This document shows positions 37,371 to 45,564 of a stretch of DNA of 64,000 nucleotides, piece by piece. The notes under the pieces were generated by a model. The model had not been told where the DNA came from and made no database searches. It worked only from the letters and a program-made list of their open reading frames with translations. Source of the stretch: Pseudomonadota bacterium (GTDB lineage: Bacteria > Myxococcota_A > Polyangia > Polyangiales > Polyangiaceae); the NCBI GenBank assembly GCA_023423895.1, contig JAFAER010000090.1, positions 1 to 64,000 of the forward strand, given 5' to 3'. Numbering within the stretch: position 1 is the stretch's first letter; each line of letters opens with the position of its first letter. Made by a program: the position numbers and the translations under genes.

Positions 37371-39670
37371 CGAGCGCCGTCGCGACGACGTCCCGGTGGC
37401 CGGATGCCGTCTGGGATGCGCCCATCCTGCGCGGCCTCGACGCGCGCGCGCGGAGCGAGCTCCAGGCCGCGGGGCGGCTCATCGAGCTCCGCGCGGGCGA
37501 ACGAGTCTTTCGCGCAGGCGACCCTGCCGATGCGCTGTACGTCGTCGCGTCCGGCGTGTGCACGCTCATCGGGCTCCGTCGCGGAGAAGCCGAGCCGACG
37601 AGCCTCCGTCGCGCGAGGAAGAGCGAGGTGTTCGGCGAGGAGGCGATCGTCGCCGCGTTTGCGACCCGGCAGCTCGAGGCCAGGTGCGAGTCCGACGCGA
37701 TCGTCGCGGAGGTCCCCCTCGTCGTGTTGAAGCGCGCCGCCGGTCGAGCCGGAGGCGCGGAGCTGATGGCGAAGGTCGAACGATCGCTCCGTCGTGCTGC
37801 GACGCTCGATCTCTTTCGCACGACGAGCTTCACCCGAGGACTTCCCGAGCACGATCTCGAGGTGCTCCTCGACGCGGCGAAACACGTCGACGTCGCGCGT
37901 GGCGAGCACGTGTACCGCGAGGGTGACGCCGCGACCGACGCGTTCTTCGTCGCGGACGGTCTCGTGCAGGTGCAGACGCGGGACGGCGGCAAGCCGCGCA
38001 TCGAGGCGTACCTCGGGCGCGGCGATCTTTTCGGCGACGAGGAGCTCGCGCGTCGCGATTCGCGAAGTGTCTCCGTGGTCGCGAGCGGTCCGACGCGGCT
38101 CGTGGCGATCCCACGCGACGTCTTCGTCGGCGTAGCCCGCCGCAACGGCCCGGCGCTCGAGGCGTCGCGGCGGCTCCAGAGCGAGGTGCTCGCGTTCTCC
38201 CCGCCGTTGGCTCGGGGGACACAGGCGACGGCGCACGTCTTCCAGGACCTGTACCGCGTGAGGATCGCGCGGTCGCTGCTCGTCATCGATCAGGACTCGT
38301 GCATCCGCTGCGGCCACTGCGCATGGAGCTGCGCCGATGCCCACGACGACGGTGTGAGTCGCCTCGTGCGGCGCGGGGACAAGATCGTGGTCGGCGGTGA
38401 GGGGCGTGAGATTGCGGGAGAAGGTTCGGCCGTCTCGCCGCTGCTCGTTCCGAACAGCTGCCAGCACTGCATGAACCCGAGCTGCATGATCGACTGCCCT
38501 ACCGGCGCGATCGGCCGGAACGCCCGCGGAGAGGTGTTCATCCGCGAGGACCTCTGCACGGGATGCGGTAGCTGCGCGAAGGGGTGCCCCTGGGAGAACA
38601 TCCAGATGGCTCCGCGGCGCGAGGGTGGCCCGTATCCGTCCGTCGCCGTGAAGTGCGACCTGTGCAGCGGGAGCGCCGGCGGTCCCGCCTGCGTCGCCGC
38701 GTGCCCGACGCAGGCGATCGCGCGGATCGATCCGAACGCGGGGCTCGTGGACCTTCGCCTTCCAGATCGGGGCACCCGAACCCGTCGAGCCACACGAGCA
38801 CGGCGACCACCCGTGCTTCCGCCGCGCACGCCTGCGTGGCCGTGGGCCATCGGAGCGGCGCTCGCGGGGACCGGGATGTCCGCGCTCCCTGCCGGCCGCT
38901 GGACGAGCGGCGTCATCGCCGGAACGGTGATGTCCCTCTTGATGGCCCACGCGCTCGCGAAGCGCGTCCGCCGTCCTGTCGCGTGGCTCGCTGCGCGTGC
39001 GCCGCTCGCGCGCTGGCTTCACATCCTTCATCTCGCGCTCGGGGCCTTCGGCGCCGGCGTGGTGCTCGCGCATGCCGGCGCCCGTGCGACGCCGAACGTC
39101 GCGGGCGCGCTCTCGATCACCGTTGCAACGGTGATCGTCACAGGAGCGATCGGCGCTGCGATCGTGGCGCTCGCACCGCGCGCTCTCTCGCGGATCGAAC
39201 GGAGGAGCGTGCTTCCCGAAGAGCTCGCAGAACGGCCGCGCGAGCTCGACGAGAAGATCTTCGCGACGCTGTCCGGCAAGACCGAGCTCGTGAAGACGCT
39301 GTTCGTGAAGGCGCTCGGTCCCTACTGGCGATCCAGGTTTGGACCGCTCGCGCTCGTCGTTTCGCGGCGGACGCTCCGGGCCGAGGAGAAGGTCGTCCGC
39401 GCGCGCGTCGACGTGCTCACGGGCGGAAAGAAGGGCCCCGCGCTGGGCGCGATCGACGAGCTCGTTCGCCTCGTCGTCGAGCACCGCGCGGTGCGCGCGC
39501 AGCGCTGGCTCACGTGGGCGCTGAGGGGATGGCTCGTCCCGCACATCGCAGTGGCGGTCGGGGCGCTGATCCTCCTCGTGCTCCACGTCGTCGCCGTCAC
39601 GCACACGAAGGGCTCGCAGAGGCACGACGCGCCCACGGCAAGCGTGCAGGCGACGGAGCGAGCGCGATGA
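37367..39670 (+). CDS. double cNMP-binding / 16-Cys ferredoxin / membrane b-type-like protein
   Basis: 767 residues. Two cyclic-nucleotide-binding (CRP/PKA-R-like) domains lie at about 20-125 (GERVFRAGDPADALYVVASG) and 150-260 (HVYREGDAATDAFFVADGLV, RGDLFGDEEL). A ferredoxin module at 310-450 has four Cys groups: 312/315/318/322, 365/368/373/377, 397/400/403/407 and 430/433/442/446. This is the four-[4Fe-4S] pattern of HybA/DmsB/FdnH-type subunits. About five hydrophobic helices follow (490-603 and 722-743) with His at 551, 554, 569, 726 and 740 that could bind b-haem. It overlaps its neighbours by ATGA on both sides. Inferred role: a cyclic-nucleotide-gated Fe-S and membrane relay. Confidence 0.85.
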   Translation: MTSAVATTSRWPDAVWDAPILRGLDARARSELQAAGRLIELRAGERVFRAGDPADALYVVASGVCTLIGLRRGEAEPTSLRRARKSEVFGEEAIVAAFATRQLEARCESDAIVAEVPLVVLKRAAGRAGGAELMAKVERSLRRAATLDLFRTTSFTRGLPEHDLEVLLDAAKHVDVARGEHVYREGDAATDAFFVADGLVQVQTRDGGKPRIEAYLGRGDLFGDEELARRDSRSVSVVASGPTRLVAIPRDVFVGVARRNGPALEASRRLQSEVLAFSPPLARGTQATAHVFQDLYRVRIARSLLVIDQDSCIRCGHCAWSCADAHDDGVSRLVRRGDKIVVGGEGREIAGEGSAVSPLLVPNSCQHCMNPSCMIDCPTGAIGRNARGEVFIREDLCTGCGSCAKGCPWENIQMAPRREGGPYPSVAVKCDLCSGSAGGPACVAACPTQAIARIDPNAGLVDLRLPDRGTRTRRATRARRPPVLPPRTPAWPWAIGAALAGTGMSALPAGRWTSGVIAGTVMSLLMAHALAKRVRRPVAWLAARAPLARWLHILHLALGAFGAGVVLAHAGARATPNVAGALSITVATVIVTGAIGAAIVALAPRALSRIERRSVLPEELAERPRELDEKIFATLSGKTELVKTLFVKALGPYWRSRFGPLALVVSRRTLRAEEKVVRARVDVLTGGKKGPALGAIDELVRLVVEHRAVRAQRWLTWALRGWLVPHIAVAVGALILLVLHVVAVTHTKGSQRHDAPTASVQATERAR

Positions 39671-41835
39671 CGGCGCGCGTCCGCGCGAAGGCTCCGCAGG
39701 CGATCCGCACGAGCGACGTCGGGCGTCCGCGCATGCTCGCGATCTCGGCGCTGGGCGCGGCTGCAGGAGTGACAGCTGCGGTCGTCGCCGGCGGAACGCC
39801 ACTCGCGAACGAACGGCCGATCGCACGTCCTCACGCGAACGTCGCGTGTGCCTCGTGCCACACGGAGCCAGCCGCCGTCACGCCCGCAGCCGCGCCTTCT
39901 CCGGCGCCGTTGCACACGTCGGTCGCTTGCATGAATTGCCATGGTGGCTCGCATGGCTCGACCCGGCCAGCCCACCGCGCCCTCGCGGCGAAAGGCGCTC
40001 TGACCTGCGCGACGTGTCACCCGCAGCACGCCGGCGGGCAGGGGATCACCTTCGATGCCGAAGGTGTCCTCCGCTGGGGAGCGGGCGCCGAGCGGAGCGT
40101 CGGGCCGTCACGGCAGAGCGTCACGATACCGGATGGTACGACGGTGCCGCTCGTCTCGGTCGCGGCATGCAGCGGATGTCATGATCCAGGGCGGCCGGCC
40201 GACCCGATCTCGGCGTGTGTCCCGGCGAGCGCGCGGACCCGCGCGGGCGAATCCGACGGCGGCGTCGGCGCTTTTCGATTCGTCGCGTCGCAATGTTTCG
40301 ACGAGCACGCGCGACTCGAAGAGGCGCGACTCGAAGCCCGCACTGCGAGCGGTACGGTGTGCAGCGCGCAGCACACGCCGAACCGCTTCGTCGCCTGGGA
40401 CGCTGCCCGCGAGATCGCCGCCACGACGCCGTGGGTCGCGCCGCAGAAGGACGAACGCGCTCCGTGGGCCCCGGCTGTCGGAGCGCTCGCCGGCGCCGTC
40501 GTGCTCGGCGCGGCCGTGACGGCGGCGGATCGCAGGAAGCGGCGCTCCGCCGAGGCTCCGGGCGCGCGAGCTCCCGTCGCGGCGGCGCCGCGCAAGCGCT
40601 TGCCGATGATCGATCCTTCGACGTGCCTCGGTTGCCACGCATGCGTCGACGCTTGTCCGTTCGACGTGCTCACGATCGAGCGATACGTCGCGTTCGTCGC
40701 ACGTCCGGAGGAGTGTTGCGGAGTCGTGCTCTGCGAGCAGGTCTGTCCGAACGGGAGCCTCCGTATCGAGGACGGCGAGCCGATCCTCGATCGGCCCGCT
40801 ACGGACGACGACCTCGAGAGCCGCGATGTCCCCGGCCTGTTCCTCGCGGGCGACCTCACCGGGCTGCCGCTCATCAAGAACGCGATCAACCAGGGCGCTC
40901 GCGCGGTAGACCGCATCGCCGCGTCCCTTCCTCGCCGGCGCGCGCAGCCGGACCACGTGGACGTCCTCGTGATCGGCGCCGGTCCCGCGGGGCTCAGCGC
41001 AGCGCTCCGAGCGCAGGAGAAGCGCCTCTCGTGCGTGGTGCTCGAGCAGGCGACGATCGCCGCGAGCATCAAGAGCTTCCCACGGGACAAGATCGTCCAC
41101 GACCCGCCGCTCGACCTGCCCGTCGAGGGCGAGCTGTGGCTCAAAGAGGCCACGAAGGAGGAGCTGCTCGCGCAGTGGTCGCGCATCGTCCGGACACGCT
41201 CGCTCGACGTTCGCGAAGGTCATCGCGTCGAGGACGTCGCCCGACGAGACGGCGTGTTCGTCGTCACGAGCGAGCGTGTGGAAGACGGCCGGCGCATCGA
41301 GCACCGCGCCTCACGCGTGGTCCTCGCCATCGGAAGACGGGGCACACCCCGGCAGCTCGATCTGGAGATCGAGCGCGGCGCCGAGGAGCACATCGCGTAT
41401 GCCCTGGCGGACGCGAGGAGCTTCGAGGGCAAGCGAGTGCTCGTCGTCGGGCTCGGTGATGCCGCGATGGAGGCCGCGATCGCGCTCGCGCGCCAGCCCG
41501 GTACGTCGGTCACCGTCTCGTATCGAGGCAGCCGCTTCGGTAGGGGCAAGGCGCGGAACGTGGCCGAGCTCGAGAGGCTCGTCGCGGCGCGCAAGGTCAA
41601 GCTGCTCTTCGAGACGGTCCCCGTGGCGGTCACGAAGGCGGGCGTGACCCTTGCCGGGACCGGCAAACACGGCGGGCGTCGCTCGGTCCTGGCCGACGCG
41701 ATGCTCGTCCTGATCGGCGGCGTCCCGGCATGGGACCTCCTGACGCGTGCCGGCATCCACAGGCCGGTGCAGCGTAAGGCGGTGGCAGCGACCGACGTTG
41801 GGGAGGCAAGAGGCGAAGAACCTTCGCGCACGTGA
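39667..41835 (+). CDS. tetrahaem cytochrome - TM - ferredoxin - flavoprotein fusion
   Basis: 722 residues. A signal-anchor-like helix is at about 22-43. The external part carries CXXCH haem sites at 61, 88, 114 and 168. A second helix is at about 267-287. The cytoplasmic part has a two-cluster ferredoxin (Cys 320/323/326/330 and 350 or 351/356/360), then a thioredoxin-reductase-like flavoprotein with FAD motif GAGPAG at 437-442 and a second Rossmann motif VVGLGDAAMEAA. The FAD-closing motif LFLAGDLTGLPLIKNAINQG at 391-410 comes before the first Rossmann fold rather than at the end, and the protein stops after VLIGGVPAWDLL. It could pass electrons from NAD(P)H across the membrane to c-haems. 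Confidence 0.85.
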   Translation: MTARVRAKAPQAIRTSDVGRPRMLAISALGAAAGVTAAVVAGGTPLANERPIARPHANVACASCHTEPAAVTPAAAPSPAPLHTSVACMNCHGGSHGSTRPAHRALAAKGALTCATCHPQHAGGQGITFDAEGVLRWGAGAERSVGPSRQSVTIPDGTTVPLVSVAACSGCHDPGRPADPISACVPASARTRAGESDGGVGAFRFVASQCFDEHARLEEARLEARTASGTVCSAQHTPNRFVAWDAAREIAATTPWVAPQKDERAPWAPAVGALAGAVVLGAAVTAADRRKRRSAEAPGARAPVAAAPRKRLPMIDPSTCLGCHACVDACPFDVLTIERYVAFVARPEECCGVVLCEQVCPNGSLRIEDGEPILDRPATDDDLESRDVPGLFLAGDLTGLPLIKNAINQGARAVDRIAASLPRRRAQPDHVDVLVIGAGPAGLSAALRAQEKRLSCVVLEQATIAASIKSFPRDKIVHDPPLDLPVEGELWLKEATKEELLAQWSRIVRTRSLDVREGHRVEDVARRDGVFVVTSERVEDGRRIEHRASRVVLAIGRRGTPRQLDLEIERGAEEHIAYALADARSFEGKRVLVVGLGDAAMEAAIALARQPGTSVTVSYRGSRFGRGKARNVAELERLVAARKVKLLFETVPVAVTKAGVTLAGTGKHGGRRSVLADAMLVLIGGVPAWDLLTRAGIHRPVQRKAVAATDVGEARGEEPSRT

Positions 41836-41863
41836 CGCGTACAAAGACGCCGGAGCTCCCGCG

Positions 41864-43429
41864 ATGAAGCTGAAAACCACCGCCATCCTCGCTGTTTGTG
41901 GCGTCCTTCTCTCCGCGGCCGGGGCCTTTGCGATCCCGGTCGGGAGGACGAGCCCGAGCCCTCCAACGCCCGATCCGCAGGCGAAGTCGCTCGGCGGCGG
42001 CGATGAAGGCGGAGGCTGGGACAGGACCTCCGGCTCGCGCATCACCGCCGGCGACACGCTCCTCATGGATGCACGGCTCGGCCATGCCTCGCTGCCGCGT
42101 GCGTCGAAAGGTGAGACCTACCTCTTCGCGCAGGTCGCCGCAGCGGAGGACAAGGCGTCGTTCCTGGTCACGCCGATGAACCTCGCCGTCGTCATCGATC
42201 GCTCGGGGTCGATGAAGGGCGAACGGATCGCGAACGCGATGAACGCCGCCGTGTTCGCGCTCGAACGCATGCGCGACGGCGACAGCATCACCGTCGTCAG
42301 CTTCGACACGGCGGCGCAGGTCGTCGTCCCGCCGACACGCGTGAGCTCCAGCAATCGCTCTTCGATCGAGGCGGCCATTCGCAACATCCGCCTCGGCGGC
42401 GACACGTGCATCTCCTGCGGCCTCTCGGAAGGGATGCAGCAGCTCGCGCTGACGAGCCTCGGCGGGGACCGGATCGACCGGATGATCCTCCTCTCGGACG
42501 GCGCGACGAACGCGGGCGTCCGCGACGTCTCCGGCCTCCGCGCCATGGCGAACCGGATGCACGGACGCGGCGTGACGATCTCGACGATCGGCGTGGATGT
42601 CGACTTCGACGAGAAGATCATGGCCGCGATCGCCAACGAGGCGAACGGTCGACACTACTTCGTCGCCAACGCATCGGGCCTTCCGGCGGTCTTCGGGCAG
42701 GAGTTCGACGACCTCCTCGCGTCCGTCGCGAAGGAGACGGAGCTGTCGATCGAGCTCGCACCCGGCGTCGAGGTCGCGGAGGTCTTCGATCGCAGCTTCC
42801 GCCGTGAGGGGAACAAGCTCGTCGTCCCGTTCGGGACGTTCAGCGCGAAGCAGGAGAAGACGGTCCTCGTGAAGCTCCGTGTGCCCGCGGATCGTGAGGG
42901 TGAGCAGCCCGTCGCCGATCTGAAGCTGGCGTTCCGCGATCTCGTCAAGAAGGCGGAGGGCAGCTGCAACGGTACGCTCGCCACCGTGGTCAAGTCGGAC
43001 GGCTCGGAGCAACGCGAGCTCGATCCCTTCGTCGCGGCGCGCCTCGAGCGAAGCCGTACGGCGCAGACGCTGACGGAGGCGAACAAGCTCTTCGAGTCCG
43101 GCCGAGGCGCGGAGGCCCGCGCAAAGCTCGCCGCACGAAAGAAGGATCTGGAGAGGACCGAATCGGCAGCGCTCGCGTTCGCGGCTGCCGCCCCGACGAC
43201 GGCGCCGCGCCGATCGGCACGCGCGCTCGATCGGGACTTCGCCGACCAGGCGGCCGCGGTGGCGGAGGCCGAGCAGAACTTCGCGCCGGCGCCGCCAGCG
43301 GTCGCTCGAGGCTCGAGCCCCGCGCCCATCGCAGGGGGCTTCGCGGCGGCGCCGCCGGCGGAGGCGACGCGCGAGGGCAAGGCTCAGGTCCGCGCCAACC
43401 AGGAGAAGGCCTCCTCGTTCGGGTTCTGA
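41864..43429 (+). CDS. exported von Willebrand factor A (VWA) domain protein
   Basis: 521 residues. Signal peptide (LKTTAILAVCGVLLSAAGAFA); VWA domain at about 105-285 with an intact MIDAS motif (VIDRSGSMKGER), TCISCGLSEGM and LLSDGATNAG; then a beta-sandwich region (VEVAEVFDRSFRREGNKLVVPFG) and an Ala/Arg/Pro-rich C-terminus. MIDAS-type VWA domains bind divalent metal and mediate protein contact in the envelope. It begins 28 bases after the redox genes with GGAG 8 bases upstream, so it probably belongs to the operon, perhaps as an assembly or scaffold factor. That is inference from position only. Confidence 0.8.
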   Translation: MKLKTTAILAVCGVLLSAAGAFAIPVGRTSPSPPTPDPQAKSLGGGDEGGGWDRTSGSRITAGDTLLMDARLGHASLPRASKGETYLFAQVAAAEDKASFLVTPMNLAVVIDRSGSMKGERIANAMNAAVFALERMRDGDSITVVSFDTAAQVVVPPTRVSSSNRSSIEAAIRNIRLGGDTCISCGLSEGMQQLALTSLGGDRIDRMILLSDGATNAGVRDVSGLRAMANRMHGRGVTISTIGVDVDFDEKIMAAIANEANGRHYFVANASGLPAVFGQEFDDLLASVAKETELSIELAPGVEVAEVFDRSFRREGNKLVVPFGTFSAKQEKTVLVKLRVPADREGEQPVADLKLAFRDLVKKAEGSCNGTLATVVKSDGSEQRELDPFVAARLERSRTAQTLTEANKLFESGRGAEARAKLAARKKDLERTESAALAFAAAAPTTAPRRSARALDRDFADQAAAVAEAEQNFAPAPPAVARGSSPAPIAGGFAAAPPAEATREGKAQVRANQEKASSFGF

Positions 43430-43951
43430 GCACCAAGTAGTACGCCGGCGCCGCGCGCGTCGCGGTCCGCGGGCGCGATCTGCGGCGAGAGCCCGCGCCT
43501 GCAAACGTGGGTAGGGCCGACTCGTCGCCTCGCATGTTCGACGAGCCGCGCGCGGCGGGTCCCGAGCCACGCGCTGCGGCGACGTCATGGCGACGCGGGC
43601 GATCGAGCTCTCGCGCACGCCGACGTCATGGCGGCGCGGCGTGGCGCTGCATCCGGCCCGCTGCGCCCGGCCTGGAGACGAGCCCGGCGAGGTGCGCTGG
43701 GAGCCCGTTCGAACGCAGCGTCTCGAGGCGCGGAGATCCACGGCCAGCGGCACGCGACAGCGCGCAGGCCGCGTGTTCCGTGTTTCTTCTCCGAGGCCGC
43801 CACACTCCGTCCCCTTCGCCACACCGATGCCTCATCCGGTGTGTGCCGCGCGACCGCCCGCATTGCCTGCGCATTGCACGAGTTCGCTTCGTCGAAGCGA
43901 CGTTGAGCATGCTCCCGGTGCTCGGCATCCCGAGTGCTTGTGGGCAGGTAC
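43430..43951. other. 522-base spacer with a 12-bp direct repeat
   Basis: GACGTCATGGCG occurs at 43581 and 43622, 41 bases apart. No credible gene is seen. It separates the VWA gene from the next lipoprotein gene and should carry that gene's promoter. Confidence 0.5.
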
Positions 43952-45460
43952 ATGAGCGCAATGCAGTCTTGGTTGCGCGCGCAGGGTCGAATGCGCATGC
44001 CGGGGATCGGGCGTCGCGTAGCGATGCCTCTGCTCGTGCTCGCAACCTCCGCCTGTTATCGGCCCCCGCACGAAGCACGGCCGCATGGCAGTTGGTCCTA
44101 CGAGGTCGAGGGTCCGACCGCCGGGTCGCGCGTCGTGACCGTCGAGGCGACGTTCGAAGGCGCTCGCACGGAACGGCTCGGCGTGCCGCGCGACTCGGTC
44201 CCGTGGATCAAGGACATGAAGGTCCGCGCGGGCGACAGCTATCGAACCGTCGAACGTCGCGGCAACGAGTGGTTCGAGCGCTCCTGCAACTGGCGATGCA
44301 CGGTCAAGTACAAGATCGATCTCGGCGAGCTCGCCAACAGCTGCGGGGACGAGGTCGACTGTGCGCGGCGCATCGGAGATGCGACGCTCTCGCCCGCGCT
44401 CGCGTGGCTCGTCCATCCGGTTCCGCGTACGGACGTTCCGGTCAAGGTGCGCGTCAGCGCTCCGGACGCCTCGCAGTTCGCCACGGGCATGAACGCGTCC
44501 GGCGCTTCGGACAACAGCTACACCTTCCGTGCGTTCGATCTCGACGAAGGCAGCTTCACCGCGTTCGGACCGATGCGCCGCTTCCACGTCGACGTCCCCG
44601 GCAAGGGCTCGGGCAAGGCACGCATCGACGTGGCCGTGCTCGGCAGCGCCCGCTACGCGATGCCCGACGCTACCATCCGCTCGTGGGTCGAAGAGTCGGC
44701 GCACGTGACGGTGCCGCTGTTCGGTCGGTTCCCCGTCGATCGCACGACGCTGTTCATCGTCCCTGCGAGAGGCGAGGACGAGGTCGTGTTCGGCAAGGTC
44801 CTGTCCCTCGCCGGGGCATCGGTGGTCGTCGTGGTCGGCGACCAGATGCAGCCGAGCGCGCGTCACAAGGACTGGGTCCTCGTCCACGAGCTCTTCCATC
44901 TGGGGTTCCCGACCTTCCGCGGAGAGGGGCGATGGCTGGGTGAAGGCCTCGCGACCTACTACGAGCCGATCCTGCGAGCACGCGCGGGCTGGACGACGGA
45001 GAGCGAGGTGTTCCGGCAGTTCGCTCGCAACATGCCGCGAGGGCAGGGGCCGCGCGGCTCGAACGCCGGCCTGTCCGCCCGCGATGACCTCGACACGATC
45101 TACTGGGGTGGAGCGCTCTTCTGCTTCGCGGCCGACGTGCGGATCCGCGAGGAGACGCGCGGGAAGAAGTCGCTCGACGACGTCCTTCGCGCAGCGCTCG
45201 AGCGTGGCGGCGACGCCACGAACGTCTGGACCGTCCGCGACGTCGTCAGTCTCGGTGACAGCGTCACTGGAACTTCGGTTCTCTCGGAGATGTACGACCG
45301 CCATGCGGCGCGGGGCGAGCGGATCGATCTCGACAACTTGCTCGCGTCGCTCGGCGTCGGGCCGGAAGGTCGAGACAACGACGATTCGCGGCCGCTCTCC
45401 TGGATCCGCCGGGGGATCCTCGACGCGCCCCGCCGCGACACGATCGCTCGGCGACCCTGA
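43952..45460 (+). CDS. lipoprotein with HExxH peptidase-MA-like domain
   Basis: 502 residues. The start at ATG 43952 (AGG just upstream) gives a lipoprotein signal ending PLLVLATSAC. A beta-rich N-terminal half is followed by a metallopeptidase-like core: VHELFHLGF gives HExxH, and EGLATYYEPIL supplies the downstream Glu, matching gluzincin-type (M1/M61, peptidase MA) proteins. TIYWGGALFCFAAD and a helical C-terminus agree with M61-like glycyl aminopeptidases. It is predicted to be a zinc peptidase of the envelope. The substrate is unknown. It is not coupled to its neighbours. Confidence 0.8.
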   Translation: MSAMQSWLRAQGRMRMPGIGRRVAMPLLVLATSACYRPPHEARPHGSWSYEVEGPTAGSRVVTVEATFEGARTERLGVPRDSVPWIKDMKVRAGDSYRTVERRGNEWFERSCNWRCTVKYKIDLGELANSCGDEVDCARRIGDATLSPALAWLVHPVPRTDVPVKVRVSAPDASQFATGMNASGASDNSYTFRAFDLDEGSFTAFGPMRRFHVDVPGKGSGKARIDVAVLGSARYAMPDATIRSWVEESAHVTVPLFGRFPVDRTTLFIVPARGEDEVVFGKVLSLAGASVVVVVGDQMQPSARHKDWVLVHELFHLGFPTFRGEGRWLGEGLATYYEPILRARAGWTTESEVFRQFARNMPRGQGPRGSNAGLSARDDLDTIYWGGALFCFAADVRIREETRGKKSLDDVLRAALERGGDATNVWTVRDVVSLGDSVTGTSVLSEMYDRHAARGERIDLDNLLASLGVGPEGRDNDDSRPLSWIRRGILDAPRRDTIARRP

Positions 45461-45564
45461 GCTCAGCCTGCGTCCGCGGCGGAGAACGGCCGGGTCTCGA
45501 GACGCGCCGCAGCGAGGCGCCCTCCCGGGCTCACTGCCGCTGCTTCATCGGCAGCGCTTCGACT

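Noticed and set aside
37247..39826. Open frame of 859 codons antisense to the cNMP/ferredoxin gene
   Set aside because: Arg/His/Ala-rich composition artefact; the plus strand carries clear domains.
40624..40638. CLGCH counted as a fifth haem site of the tetrahaem flavoprotein
   Set aside because: It is part of a CxxCxxCxxxCP ferredoxin motif on the predicted cytoplasmic side, so it binds an Fe-S cluster rather than haem.
41630..43822. Open frame of 730 codons antisense to the VWA gene
   Set aside because: No motif; Arg-rich; the VWA domain on the plus strand is unambiguous.
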